A stretch of DNA of 64,000 nt from Planctomycetaceae bacterium (lineage in GTDB: Bacteria; Planctomycetota; Planctomycetia; Planctomycetales; Planctomycetaceae). Shown piece by piece: positions 55,268 to 64,000 of the stretch. Position numbers and translations under genes: made by a program. Where the stretch lies: the NCBI GenBank assembly GCA_024742875.1, contig JANSXP010000042.1:1-64000 (forward strand). Reading direction: 5' to 3'. Under the pieces are notes generated by a model. The model was not told the DNA's origin and made no database searches. It saw only the letters and a list, made by a program, of their open reading frames with translations. The first letter of the stretch is position 1, and each line of letters opens with the position of its first letter.

Positions 55268-56209
55268 CTACCTGCGACGTTGTTTCTTGTCGTCGAGGTT
55301 GAGGGCAATCTCTTTGTCGTCCACGGGCGGCGAGTTGATCCCTTCGGCGGGAATGTCAACTTTTGCGACCCAGCACAGCGCGTTCAGGATCACTTTGCGA
55401 AATGCGTCGTCCTGCCAGTTGGCGTGGAAGTGCCCGCCAGTAAAGCCGAATCCACGGCCGCCGTCCGGTCGTTCTACGGCCCACATCACGGCTTCTTTGC
55501 GACCTTTTTCCGACTGAATGTGATCGTACGGGCCCCTGGGGTAAACGTAAGGCCCATCACGGGTGTCATCGGTCGGTGTGGCGACGAGGACCGGCGTGAA
55601 TCGCACTCCGTCGACTTCGGCAGGACCGCTGGCATCAAATCCTTCGGTGAATCGCATGTTAAAATACCATTCGTCCGTAATGGAAAACGGCTTGACGCCA
55701 CGCGTGATGGGGTGTTCCGGGAAGTTCTGGAATTCGGCCTCCCAAATGGGATTGCATGACCACTCGTGCTCGTAGCAGCCACCAATCATTTTGCGAAACT
55801 GAGCGCCCGCTTTGTCCTTTGGCACTTCCACGGCGAAGTGCATGCAGCCAAAACCAACGCCTCTGCTGACCAGGCCTTCCATGGTGTCCAGCCGTCCCTG
55901 CCCGGCCAGCACCGGGTGTCGTCCATTGCCATCGGAAAAGCAGACCACAGCATCAGCATCGGCAAAGGTGGCTTCGTCTTTGACCCAGCCCAGTTCGTGC
56001 CGATCCACCTCCAGTCCGGGCACCTGCTGCAGCCGCTGCTCCAGCAGCATGGTTCCCGCACGAAACTCGTGCATCATGGGCGGATGGCTGGGAGGTCCGG
56101 CAATCAGAACCAGTTTGCGAGGGCGATCCGTCTCACTGGCAGACACACGTGCCAGAGAAGGCGCCACACTGGCGGCAAAAGCGAGGCGGAGAAAGTCAGA
56201 ACGCTTCAT
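55268..56209 (-). CDS. Secreted ThuA-like protein
   Basis: 313 residues. Leader MKRSDFLRLAFAASVAPSLA, probably a signal peptide (single Lys-Arg pair, Tat-like). Then a ThuA-like class I glutamine amidotransferase fold: KLVLIAGPPSHPPMMHEFRA, DADAVVCFSDGNGRHPVL, RGVGFGCMHFAVEVPKD, EHPITRGVKPFSITDEWYF, RKEAVMWAVERPDGGRGFGF and TGGHFHANWQDDAFRKVIL. ThuA proteins are linked to trehalose or related sugar use; in Planctomycetota they are very common and often secreted. The C-terminus is a basic D-D-K-K-Q-R-R-R tail. Single gene, 180 bp downstream of the tricorn-like protease. Confidence 0.87.
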   Translation of the reverse strand: MKRSDFLRLAFAASVAPSLARVSASETDRPRKLVLIAGPPSHPPMMHEFRAGTMLLEQRLQQVPGLEVDRHELGWVKDEATFADADAVVCFSDGNGRHPVLAGQGRLDTMEGLVSRGVGFGCMHFAVEVPKDKAGAQFRKMIGGCYEHEWSCNPIWEAEFQNFPEHPITRGVKPFSITDEWYFNMRFTEGFDASGPAEVDGVRFTPVLVATPTDDTRDGPYVYPRGPYDHIQSEKGRKEAVMWAVERPDGGRGFGFTGGHFHANWQDDAFRKVILNALCWVAKVDIPAEGINSPPVDDKEIALNLDDKKQRRR

Positions 56210-56350
56210 GGCGGCTCCCCTGGAAGATCACTGAACAATAGACGTTGAAAGAGCGACATGCTCTGACAGAGCGACACGCCTGGCTTTGCCTGACGCGCAG
56301 CGGAGCAATTCTCCCTGCCCGGGCGGACACCACAAAGTAACAGATGAAAG

Positions 56351-56376
56351 TCCCGACGTCAGGGCTGACGTCGGGA
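56351..56376 (-). terminator. Perfect 11-bp hairpin after the tricorn-like gene
   Basis: tcccgacgtca (56351-56361) pairs with tgacgtcggga (56366-56376) on a four-base loop, 15 bases after the stop of the protease gene. On the minus strand CTTTCATCTGTTACTTT follows, moderately T-rich. Confidence 0.72.
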
Positions 56377-56390
56377 TCCTGCGATGCCAG

Positions 56391-59300
56391 TTACTTGTCT
56401 TTCGGATTTAGCCCAAACTTACTGCGATCCGGGTACGCAGGACGCTGCGGAGCTTTGTAGGCTCCCGTTTCCAGCTCTTTGAGCATCTGCTCAATGGCCA
56501 CATCCAGTTGAGGATCGCCACCGTCCATCATTTTGGCCGGGTCGTCGATGACCTCAATGTCGGGATCCACACCGTGACCTTCAATGCCCCAGGTGCCATC
56601 CGTCTCGTAGTAGGCAAACGACGGTGCCGTCACACTGGCCCCATCCAGCAGGGAGGGACCGCCCGTGATGCCCACCAGTCCGCCCCAGGTCCGCTGGCCA
56701 ATCAGTTTGCCAAGGTTGTTCTGACGAAACAGCGCGGGGAACATATCTCCACCAGATCCGGCCAGGCCATTGATCAGCATGCACTTGGGACCGAAGTGGC
56801 CATCGGGTGGCCATGACCAGTCGCGGCCATCGCGTCGGGCCCAGTAATTCATCACCGGCCGATTGAGCATTTCGATAAACCGCGTGGGAATCTGGCCACC
56901 GCCGTTCCAGCGATCATCGATGATCAGTGCCTGCTTATTTAGCTGGCCGTTGAACTGTCGCACCAAATCGTTCTGACCTGGGATGCCTGTGTTGACCACA
57001 TAGATGTAGCCCACTTTGCCGTCCGTTTTTTCTTCCACGTACTTGCGGCGATCTTCAATCCAGTTCCGAAATCGCAGATTGGAATCGCTGCTGATTGGCT
57101 TGAACAGCACGCGTTTGTCGTCGTCGTCAATGGTGGTGTCGTCGCTGATGGTCAGTTCGACAGTCTGCCCTCGCAGTCCCTCAAACACGGCATACGGATT
57201 CACATCGGAACCGATCTTTGCGCCGTTGACTTCCAGCAGATACTGGCCTTCGCTGACGCCCAGTTTGCCCAGCGGGCTGCGAGCATCCGAGTCCCACGCA
57301 GAACCGCGGTACATGTGGCCGAGTTTGATGAACTCACCATCAGCCAGCAGTGGACAGCCCAGCAGGCCCACGCTGCTGCCCGGGCCGGACGCCACGCCGG
57401 AGCCCTCCCGGTAATAGGCGTGACCCACATTGATTTCGCCAATCATCTCCCGAATCAGAAACGACAGGTCCGAGCGGGAGACGCAGTCATCGAGCATTGC
57501 CGCGTAATGATCACCGACAGCCTGCCAGTCCACGCCGTGCATGGTCGGGTCGTAGAACAGATCACGCTCCAGACGCCAGGCTTCCCAGAACATCTGCCGC
57601 CATTCGTCCCGCGGAGACACATAAATGGTCATGCCCGCGGTGGAAACATTGCCACTGAGACTCTGACCGGGAGCTGCGGCAATCACAGAAATGCGACTGC
57701 CCTGAGAAACCAGCAGTTTGCTCAGATCGGCTGAGTAGCCAAAGCTGCTCGTGCCGGAGGCCACTGTTTTGGCTTCCACTTTGTCGGCTGACAGGTCGAC
57801 CAGTTTGATGGACGATCCTGTGGAGGATCGCATGCCGTAGATCAGCTGGTTCTTATTGTTAACCATCAGCGAACCGAAGCTGCCCTGGCCAACAGGAATC
57901 TGAAACGCTCGCTCTTCAATGCCGTCGAAGTCGATCTTCAACTGGTCGTCGTCTTTGTCCTCAGCCTTCTTATCCTCGGCTGCGTCGTCTTTCGAGTCGT
58001 CGTCATCTTCATCAGCGTCGCCGGACGACGTCCGCGTCCCGCTGAAGGGCACCGACGTGTCTCCCACGGTGGCTGTTCCCGACATGCTCTCGCCGGAAAT
58101 TTTCGCGGTGACGGTTGCCGTTTCACCGGAAGAGGTTTCTGTGGTGAAGCTCAGCTGACCGGTGGCTTTGTCAAAGGTGCCGTTGGTCACTTCCGACGTT
58201 TCTCCCATCACGGTGACAGAACCGATCACGGATCCGTCGTCTGTCAGTTTCAGGTCAAACGTGCCAGAGCGTGCTTCCGCGGGGATCTGATCGAAGTCCA
58301 GAGTGATCGTCCAGCTTCCCGTCAGCGGATCGGCGGCAGCAGCTTTGGCTGTCTCCCCTGCTTCCTGGGCGTCGTCTTCTGCAGGCTCTGTATCCTTTTC
58401 ACTCTTGTCTTTTTTCTCGTCGTCTTTCTCCTCGTCCCATTCCACTTCGTCGCTTTTGGGCTGCATGGGATACTTGACGTCTTTGCGCAGTGGCATGGCC
58501 ATCAGCACGGCCGTGTCGCTGTAAATGAACGACGTGCCGACGTCATCGTATTCGGGACGGTTGAAGGCCCGATTGCTGGTGAAATACAGGTAGTCGCCCT
58601 TCTTGTCGAACACCGGGCTGGTGTCGTTAAAGAAGCCGGACGTCAGCCGCTTTTTGGTGCCATCCACGACGTTGTAAACCCACACACATTCGGTGGGCAC
58701 GCGGGCATCAAGGCCTTTGGAGTAGCACAGCCATTGGGAATCGGCCGACCAGTTGGCACTGATCTGACCGGCAAACGGATGCACGTCAATCTTTGTGGTG
58801 TTCTGGCTCTTGAGCGAGTACAGGTACAGAGCGCCCGTTTTGTCGCTGAATGTCAGGTGCTTCGAGTCGGGCGACCAGCCTCCCGGATAACGGAAGCAGT
58901 CGCCGTCTTTGGTTAGCTGCCGTGTTTCCCCTTTGCCGTCTGACTGCGTCAGGTACAGCTCATATTCACCAGTGGCGTCACTGAAGTAAGCCACCCAGCG
59001 ACCATCGCCGCTCCAGGACGGATAGCGTTCTCTGGCTTGTGGCGTGCGGGTGATGTTGCGGGGAGAGCCGTTCTTCACCGGCAGTGTCCACAGGTCACCG
59101 CGAGCCGCCACGACCACGCGTTTGCCCTTGGGGGAAATATCGGCCGAGTCGATGAATTTGGCCGCATCGATTTTCATGCGTCGCAGCGAGGGACGGTCAC
59201 CGGGAATGGTGACGTCCACGGTCTTCGCTTTGCCGGACTTCAGATTCAAAAGATAGAGCGAAGCGCCGTTGGAAAAGACAATTTCGCCTTCGCCGTCGCT

Positions 59301-60107
59301 GCCAGGACCAATGGATGGCCACTTGCAGTCGTCATCGCGAAATTTGGTAACCTGCTGACGTTCGCCCGATTCTGTGTCGTAGGCCCAGATGTTGAGGCGG
59401 TGTTCTGCGCCGCCATCTGACAGGTAATAGACCGTGCTGCCGTGCCACATGGGCAGTGAGTCTGTGCCTTCAAAGTCCGTGATCTGTTTCGAGGTTTTGT
59501 TTTCCAGATGAAACAGCCAGATGTCGGATGCCATGCCGCCGCGATAGCGTTTCCACGTGCGGGAGTCCCGACTGTACGGCGTGTACGCCAGCCACTTGCC
59601 ATCGGCACTCATCGCGCCGTTGGTGCCGTAGGGAATCGGGAGTGCCTGTGGTACGGGCGTTTTGTCTGGGATCAGGTAAAGCTGTGACTGTCGCCCCAGT
59701 CCAGCAAATCCGTTGGTGGAGTACAGCAGCGAACTGCCGTCCGGGTGCCAGTCACACAATGACTCAGAGGCCGGGTGATATGTCACGCGTTCGGCGGCGC
59801 CGCCTGTAATAGAGATGCGGTACAGATCTGTGCCGCCGTCGTAGTTGCCCACAAAGGCGACATCCTGTCCGTCCGGACTGAATCTGGGAAACCGTTCGCC
59901 ACCGGACGGACTGGCCAGCGGAGACGCGACACCACCGTCTTTGTCCACCACCCACAGATCATCGGCATAGCTGAAGACGATCTTTTCCTGGCTGACATCC
60001 GGATACCGCAGCATGCCGGCGGAAGGTTTCACCTGTGCGGTTGCCTGTCCTCCGGCAGCAAGACACAGGCCTGCTAAGGTCCAGACTGCAGTGCGCAAAG
60101 AAAACAT
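56391..60107 (-). CDS. Tricorn-like S41 protease with acidic/beta insertion
   Basis: 1238 residues with signal peptide (to about 25). Residues 30-510 are WD40-like/TolB-type propeller blades (SYADDLWVVDKDGG, RFPRFSPDGQDVAFVGNYDG, RYPSWSGDGRWVAYFSD). At about 551-723 there is an insertion: an Asp/Glu/Lys-rich run, a compact beta domain (PLTGSWTITLDFDQIPAEAR ... GTATVGDTSVPFSG) and a second acidic run. Then the second propeller part, a tricorn C1 helical region, a PDZ domain (about 910-1000; LGKLGVSEGQYLLEVNG) and the S41 core: H896 in NVGHAYY, S1118 in GLAGSGGDMF, E1176 in WGIEGHGVDPDIEV. It trims peptides, here probably in the periplasm. Single transcription unit ended by a hairpin. Confidence 0.93.
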   Translation of the reverse strand: MFSLRTAVWTLAGLCLAAGGQATAQVKPSAGMLRYPDVSQEKIVFSYADDLWVVDKDGGVASPLASPSGGERFPRFSPDGQDVAFVGNYDGGTDLYRISITGGAAERVTYHPASESLCDWHPDGSSLLYSTNGFAGLGRQSQLYLIPDKTPVPQALPIPYGTNGAMSADGKWLAYTPYSRDSRTWKRYRGGMASDIWLFHLENKTSKQITDFEGTDSLPMWHGSTVYYLSDGGAEHRLNIWAYDTESGERQQVTKFRDDDCKWPSIGPGSDGEGEIVFSNGASLYLLNLKSGKAKTVDVTIPGDRPSLRRMKIDAAKFIDSADISPKGKRVVVAARGDLWTLPVKNGSPRNITRTPQARERYPSWSGDGRWVAYFSDATGEYELYLTQSDGKGETRQLTKDGDCFRYPGGWSPDSKHLTFSDKTGALYLYSLKSQNTTKIDVHPFAGQISANWSADSQWLCYSKGLDARVPTECVWVYNVVDGTKKRLTSGFFNDTSPVFDKKGDYLYFTSNRAFNRPEYDDVGTSFIYSDTAVLMAMPLRKDVKYPMQPKSDEVEWDEEKDDEKKDKSEKDTEPAEDDAQEAGETAKAAAADPLTGSWTITLDFDQIPAEARSGTFDLKLTDDGSVIGSVTVMGETSEVTNGTFDKATGQLSFTTETSSGETATVTAKISGESMSGTATVGDTSVPFSGTRTSSGDADEDDDDSKDDAAEDKKAEDKDDDQLKIDFDGIEERAFQIPVGQGSFGSLMVNNKNQLIYGMRSSTGSSIKLVDLSADKVEAKTVASGTSSFGYSADLSKLLVSQGSRISVIAAAPGQSLSGNVSTAGMTIYVSPRDEWRQMFWEAWRLERDLFYDPTMHGVDWQAVGDHYAAMLDDCVSRSDLSFLIREMIGEINVGHAYYREGSGVASGPGSSVGLLGCPLLADGEFIKLGHMYRGSAWDSDARSPLGKLGVSEGQYLLEVNGAKIGSDVNPYAVFEGLRGQTVELTISDDTTIDDDDKRVLFKPISSDSNLRFRNWIEDRRKYVEEKTDGKVGYIYVVNTGIPGQNDLVRQFNGQLNKQALIIDDRWNGGGQIPTRFIEMLNRPVMNYWARRDGRDWSWPPDGHFGPKCMLINGLAGSGGDMFPALFRQNNLGKLIGQRTWGGLVGITGGPSLLDGASVTAPSFAYYETDGTWGIEGHGVDPDIEVIDDPAKMMDGGDPQLDVAIEQMLKELETGAYKAPQRPAYPDRSKFGLNPKDK

Positions 60108-60444
60108 GAATTGCCCGTTCCATCAAAATCAACGTGGTCGCGGCAGCGTCAACAGAAGACTGTCGCCAGCAAAAAAGTGAGCGGGAGAGCTCGGTGTGCC
60201 GGCATTTTGCCCGGTTGGCGCCGCTTGTGTATGGCCCTCATCATGCCCGGCTTCAATTGCACTTCAAGTGCATTCACGAGTTTTGAAGGGCGAATGGCAC
60301 AGCGACGCCACAACCATCGAGCGGAACCCACACAGTGGAGATCACCTGCGCGCGAAGCCGTCGCTGGCGTCCGCAGCTTCGTGAGCCTGTTCACGAAATG
60401 GTGCTGCCAGCACAGCGCTGCCTGCGGTGCGGTGGCATCGGAGG
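60108..60444. other. Intergenic region, no gene seen
   Basis: 337 bp between the TIM-barrel isomerase end and the tricorn-like start, both leftward. It presumably holds the protease promoter; no motif, hairpin or RNA was recognised. Confidence 0.5.
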
Positions 60445-61383
60445 TCAGGCCATTTCAAAGTTATCCGCGTCCGCATAGGCGTTGATGACAGCCTGTTCGC
60501 CTTCCACACCCTTCTGTGAGTTGCCGTGTTCCATGCCCAGCACGCCGTCGTATTGGCGGGAATGAATGTAACGGAACACATTGCGGTAATTGATTTCGCC
60601 GGTTCCCGGTTCTTTGCGGCCAGGGTTATCGCCGCACTGGAAATAGCCGATTTCGTCCCAGCACTTTTCGATGTTCGGGATCAGATTGCCCTCGGTAATC
60701 TGTTGGTGGTAAATGTCGAACAGAATTTTGCAGGATGGGCTGTCGACCGCTTTGCAAAGAGAATACGCCTGCGGTGAGCCCTGCAGAAATGCGCCGCCGT
60801 GGTTGGCGAACCAGTTCAGGGGTTCCAGCACCATCACCAGATCGTGCGGCTCGAGAATGTCCGCACAGCGTCGCAACAGTTCCACCACGTTGGCTGTTTG
60901 GTACCCCATCGCCAGGCGACCCCGACTGGTCTCATCGAGATTGCCGGGCACAACCGTCATCCACCTGGCGTTGACGCGTTTGGCGACCTCTATGGAATCC
61001 CGGATGTCCTGCAGGACGGCATCCCAGACGGCCTTGTCTTTACGCACAAATGTCAGCTTGCCAATCGATCCGTGGGCGACAAATACGCCCATCCGCATAC
61101 CGAGTTGTTCCATGGTCTTTCCGATTTTCTCCTGCAGCGCCACGTCCTTTTGCTTCATGCGGTTGTCCTCCCAGGCCGTAAAGCCCTGGTCAGCAGCGAA
61201 CTTCAGCTGATCGATGGGGTCATCGCCGGCTGAGTTTTTGAACATGTTGAAATGCGGCGCATACTGGAGTTTGAATTTCTGTGGACCGCTCTGTTCGGAA
61301 ACGTGTCCAGCGAGAGATTGCGCGGCAGCCACGCTGGCTGTGCCTGCCAAAGCCGAGGTGGTCAGAAACTGGCGGCGCTGCAT
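60445..61383 (-). CDS. Tat-exported sugar isomerase/epimerase-like TIM-barrel protein (hydroxypyruvate isomerase type)
   Basis: 312 residues from ATG 61383, with AGGA 8 bases upstream; another ATG three codons earlier and a frame to 61590 were set aside. The leader MQRRQFLTTSALAGTASVAA is a clear twin-arginine signal. The mature part is an AP_endonuc_2/xylose isomerase-like barrel: APHFNMFKNSAGDDPIDQL, GFTAWEDNRMKQKDV, NARWMTVVPGNLDETSRGR, VMVLEPLNWFANHGG (metal Glu), CKILFDIYHQQITEGNL (metal Asp/His) and GVLGMEHGNS (metal Glu). The GDNPGRKEPGTGEINYR segment is like hydroxypyruvate isomerase (Hyi). The substrate outside the cytoplasm is unknown. Confidence 0.88.
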   Translation of the reverse strand: MQRRQFLTTSALAGTASVAAAQSLAGHVSEQSGPQKFKLQYAPHFNMFKNSAGDDPIDQLKFAADQGFTAWEDNRMKQKDVALQEKIGKTMEQLGMRMGVFVAHGSIGKLTFVRKDKAVWDAVLQDIRDSIEVAKRVNARWMTVVPGNLDETSRGRLAMGYQTANVVELLRRCADILEPHDLVMVLEPLNWFANHGGAFLQGSPQAYSLCKAVDSPSCKILFDIYHQQITEGNLIPNIEKCWDEIGYFQCGDNPGRKEPGTGEINYRNVFRYIHSRQYDGVLGMEHGNSQKGVEGEQAVINAYADADNFEMA

Positions 61384-61638
61384 GGTGAGCATCCTGTGCG
61401 GGGGGGGATCAGTTGAGAATTGGAAGTGGCAAAGCATAAGCAGAGACGCATGAACCGGGAAACCAGTTGTCCCGGCTGGAACAACACGGGACGGCGGCAA
61501 TCGCCGTAACTGCAAATCACGGCGGGAATTTTCCTCCCGACCATAAGCCACGCATTTGTTTCGCGATTCGTTAACATCTACGGCCGACACTGCGGGCAGG
61601 ACGAGTCCTGTCCGAAGACCCAGCAGGAAAGAACAATT

Positions 61639-63036
61639 ATGAAATCGCGTCGACAGTTCCTTAGCGAAACATTTTCATCCGTCTCCGGTTTTGCCGTGGC
61701 CTCAGCGTTCTCCGCGTTTGGCGGTCGCATCGCGGCCGGCGAGCTGGCCCGAAGTGCGGTCCGACTCCAGCCTGTGGCCGACGAAACCACGGGGCTGAAG
61801 CTGATTCAGCTGCCCGAGGGCTTTCGTTACATCAGCTTCAGCTGGACCAACGATCCCATGTCGGACGGCAGCAAAACGCCGCCCGTTCACGATGGCATGG
61901 GGGTGGTCAGTGAAACGGACGGCGTGGTCACGCTGGTTCGCAATCACGAGGTCAGTGACGACAAAGGCGCTTTGAAGATTCCGCAGGGCCAGCCGTTTGA
62001 CGCTGTCGCAGGCGGCGGGTGTACCACGCTGAAGTTTGACACGAAGAGTGGTCAGTGGCTGAACAGTCATGTGGCCATCGCAGGCACAAGCCGCAACTGC
62101 GCAGGCGGCGTCACACCGTGGGGGACCTGGCTGACGGCCGAAGAAACGGTCCTGGGCGTCGGCTCCGTCGATCCTTATGCCAACAACACGGTGCGTGCCT
62201 TCAAGCAGGATCACGGCTGGGTGTTTGAAGTGGACCCCGAGGGTGTGAAGGCGCCCATGCCGCTGAGGGATATGGGACGCTTCGTGCATGAAGCGGTCGC
62301 CATCGATCGCAGCACGGGCATTGTCTACGAAACGGAAGATCGCAATACATCCGGCTTCTATCGGTTCCTGCCAAAGACGGCCGGCCAACTGGCGGATGGC
62401 GGACAGCTGCAGATGGCCGAAGTCGTGGGCTTTGATGACCTGCGTGGCCATGTGGAGAACGGCGCCGAGTTCAGCGTTCGCTGGCACACCATCGCAGATC
62501 CTGCGCTGGCCAACACGCCAGGTCTCGACAAGCCCGATCAGCTGGGAGTGTTCACGCAGGGGAAACGGCAGGGCGGCACGACGTTCTCCCGGCTGGAAGG
62601 CTGCTGGAGCGGCGATGGAGTCATCTACTTTGACGCCACCAGTGGCGGCGGTGCCAAAGCGGGGCAGATCTGGCGATACGACCCGGCTGCAGAAAAACTG
62701 ACGATGCTGTTTGAAAGCCCGGGGAAACAAACGCTTAACATGCCGGACAACCTGTGCGTCAATCCTCACGGTGGGCTGGTGATCTGTGAAGATGGAGACT
62801 ACGGCCAGGAAGAATATCCGCAGCGGATGCACGTGCTGTCCGGAGACGGCAAGCTGACTCCGTTCGCTGTCAATGACGTGCAGCTGAACGGCGAGAAAGG
62901 ATTTCAGGGCGACTTCCGTGGTCGCGAATGGACGGGCGCTTCGTTCAGCCCGGACGGTCAGTGGCTGTTTGCCAACATTCAAAAACCCGGCATCACGCTG
63001 GCCATCACGGGGCCGTGGGAAACACTCGCGGGCTGA
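61639..63036 (+). CDS. PhoX-like (DUF839) Tat-exported phosphatase
   Basis: 465 residues. Twin-arginine leader MKSRRQFLSETFSSVSGFAV. The propeller body follows DUF839/PhoX: LPEGFRYISFSWTNDPMSDG, DGVVTLVRNHEV, GGCTTLKFDTKSGQW, GTSRNCAGGVTPWGTWLTAE, KAPMPLRDMGRFVHEAVAID, VYETEDRNTSGFYRFLP, PDNLCVNPHGGLVICEDGD and TGASFSPDGQWLFANIQ. PhoX enzymes are calcium/iron phosphatases releasing phosphate from organic monoesters in the periplasm. The conserved N-C-A-G-G and E-x-x-E/D patterns are present, so it may be active. It is divergent from the isomerase gene (255 bp gap), convergent with the peroxiredoxin gene. Confidence 0.88.
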   Translation: MKSRRQFLSETFSSVSGFAVASAFSAFGGRIAAGELARSAVRLQPVADETTGLKLIQLPEGFRYISFSWTNDPMSDGSKTPPVHDGMGVVSETDGVVTLVRNHEVSDDKGALKIPQGQPFDAVAGGGCTTLKFDTKSGQWLNSHVAIAGTSRNCAGGVTPWGTWLTAEETVLGVGSVDPYANNTVRAFKQDHGWVFEVDPEGVKAPMPLRDMGRFVHEAVAIDRSTGIVYETEDRNTSGFYRFLPKTAGQLADGGQLQMAEVVGFDDLRGHVENGAEFSVRWHTIADPALANTPGLDKPDQLGVFTQGKRQGGTTFSRLEGCWSGDGVIYFDATSGGGAKAGQIWRYDPAAEKLTMLFESPGKQTLNMPDNLCVNPHGGLVICEDGDYGQEEYPQRMHVLSGDGKLTPFAVNDVQLNGEKGFQGDFRGREWTGASFSPDGQWLFANIQKPGITLAITGPWETLAG

Positions 63037-63205
63037 TCTGGCACAACGTACTGACACAACGTGCTGGGGCCACCATCGGCGAATGGTGGCCGCAATCCGT
63101 CCGTTGCCAATCGGCGGCCATTCAGCGTCAGCCATTCATCGTCGGCCGTGAACCGTCATCCGTTGATCAAAGGTCGGCCAATCCTGTTCTGATTCGCGGC
63201 GTCAG

Positions 63206-64000
63206 TCATTCGTCCAGCTGCTTCAGCACACTGATGACTTTGTCCACAGACGGACGGTCGCTAAAAGTCTCAGCCCGCTGGGCGAACTGAATCACGCCCT
63301 GCTTATCAATAATGAAAGTGGCCGGTCGGTTACTCAGTTCGGTGTGCACGCGCATCTGGAATGGCACGCCGTAGGTGGCCGAGACCGTCAGGGACGGATC
63401 CATCAGCACAGGAAAGCTGACATCGTCTGTGGAGGAACCGGATTCTCGCAGCAGTGCTTTGGCCGACCACGCTTCGTGCGGATCAACGGCCAGGATCTGT
63501 GCGGTTGTGTCTTTCATGTTTCTTAATGCGTTACGCAGCTGCCCGAGCTGCATGTGACACACAGGTCAGGTGTCGCCATAAATGAACACCAGCACGACGG
63601 GCTGCTTGCCGCGGTAGTCACTGAGCGAAATCGGCTCACCGTCGATGGTCTTCAACTGAAAATCGGGCGCTGGTGAGCCCACCTTGGCGGAATTGATGGT
63701 CGCCGGATCCCATTGCTTCAGAGCGTCGATGACCTGTTCGCTGATGGCGTTGTCCTCTCGCTGCATCGCGTAGCTGATGTGCTTGCGAACATCGCGGTTG
63801 CGTTCGGTCCCGGCCAGTGCTTTCCAGTCCACGGACGGCGCTTTTCCGGAAGTGCCGATGGCGTCCACGGCATACAAACGCGCGGCCGCCGTTGTGTCGT
63901 TCTTCGCGGTGCTCAGCAGCCGATCGATGCTGGCCTGTGGGCCCAGATAGCTGAGCGCCTGCGCGGCCAGCACGCGTGTGGGAGAATGTGGGCTGTTCAG
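63206..64000 (-). CDS. HEAT-peroxiredoxin fusion, candidate selenoprotein (in-frame UGA), 5' end outside window
   Basis: The minus frame is open from the right edge to a stop at 63206-63208 if the UGA at 63568-63566 is read through: 264 residues visible, position 145 being the UGA. Residues about 1-90 are HEAT-like helices (SPTRVLAAQALSYLGPQASI, ARLYAVDAIGTSG). The rest is an AhpC/TSA thioredoxin-fold domain: VGSPAPDFQLKTIDGEPISL, SDYRGKQPVVLVFIYGDT, UGA, PVCHMQLGQLRNALRN, then VDPHEAW, VSFPVLMDPSLTVSATYGVP and NRPATFIIDKQGVIQFAQRA. The UGA stands exactly at the N-terminal redox position, giving U-P-V-C. A stem-loop of bacterial SECIS geometry follows. Alternatives are a Cys-to-stop mutation or a sequence error. 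Confidence 0.7.
63533..63568 (-). promoter_or_regulatory. Candidate bacterial SECIS element after the UGA
   Basis: On the minus strand, UGA (63568-63566) is followed by 12 bases, then atgcagct (63553-63546), loop cgggc (63545-63541) and agctgcgt (63540-63533). This is an 8-bp stem with one G-U pair. The apical loop begins 20 bases after the UGA and has G in its second position. Both fall inside the known consensus of bacterial SECIS hairpins (loop 16-37 bases from UGA, G among the first two loop bases). Confidence 0.55.

Noticed and set aside
61702-63135. A 477-codon open frame on the minus strand
   Set aside because: Antisense to the PhoX-like gene, with no family motif.

Overview
The window looks like chromosomal DNA of a Planctomycetota bacterium, most likely a Planctomycetaceae/Pirellulales-type marine or aquatic species. 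The base composition is moderately GC-rich. There are several planctomycete-specific secreted families (DUF1552, DUF1501, DUF1549/DUF1553, DUF1587/DUF1592/DUF1588, DUF1559 pilin-like proteins), c-type cytochrome signatures fused to them, a PEP-CTERM protein, Tat-exported proteins and long non-coding gaps. I saw no rRNA, tRNA, CRISPR array, transposase or phage gene.

Layout. 1-7 kb: the 3' end of glycogen synthase, a leftward surface-glycan set (GT2, GT-C membrane glycosyltransferase, SAM methyltransferase), a PLP aminotransferase, a 25-residue hydrophobic microprotein and a small DMT-type membrane protein. 7-17 kb: a two-domain MMPL/RND exporter, then two large signalling proteins: a REC-PAS-GGDEF-EAL response regulator, and a 1401-residue ammonium transporter fused to a full hybrid histidine-kinase phosphorelay. 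17-22 kb: a BCS1-like AAA ATPase, an SPFH protein and the rpsB-tsf pair. 22-27 kb: NrtS-like protein, a possible BshC relative, a ClpP-like protein and argD.

27-36 kb: two secreted cytochrome/DUF1552 gene pairs facing outward around a PEP-CTERM protein, followed by a scar made of two broken genes (a DUF1501 remnant and the 3' end of a LamG-type gene). 36-44 kb: two distant Cys/His-rich paralogues flanking an atypical prepilin peptidase and a DUF1559 - PQQ/EF-hand - lipoprotein cluster. 44.5-52.2 kb: a tight leftward operon DUF1501 - PPC-domain protein - DUF1549/1553 cytochrome - WD40 cytochrome, with ATGA overlaps. 52.6-54.9 kb: a rearranged coiled-coil gene with an in-frame TAG and very long tandem repeats, ending in a helix-hairpin-helix domain. 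55-64 kb: ThuA-like, tricorn-like protease, TIM-barrel isomerase, PhoX-like phosphatase.

At the right edge is a HEAT-peroxiredoxin gene whose redox motif is U-P-V-C if its in-frame UGA is read as selenocysteine. A stem-loop of bacterial SECIS geometry lies directly downstream. This candidate selenoprotein and the ammonium transporter-phosphorelay fusion are the two most interesting items. All assignments come from reading the sequence; no database search was run.
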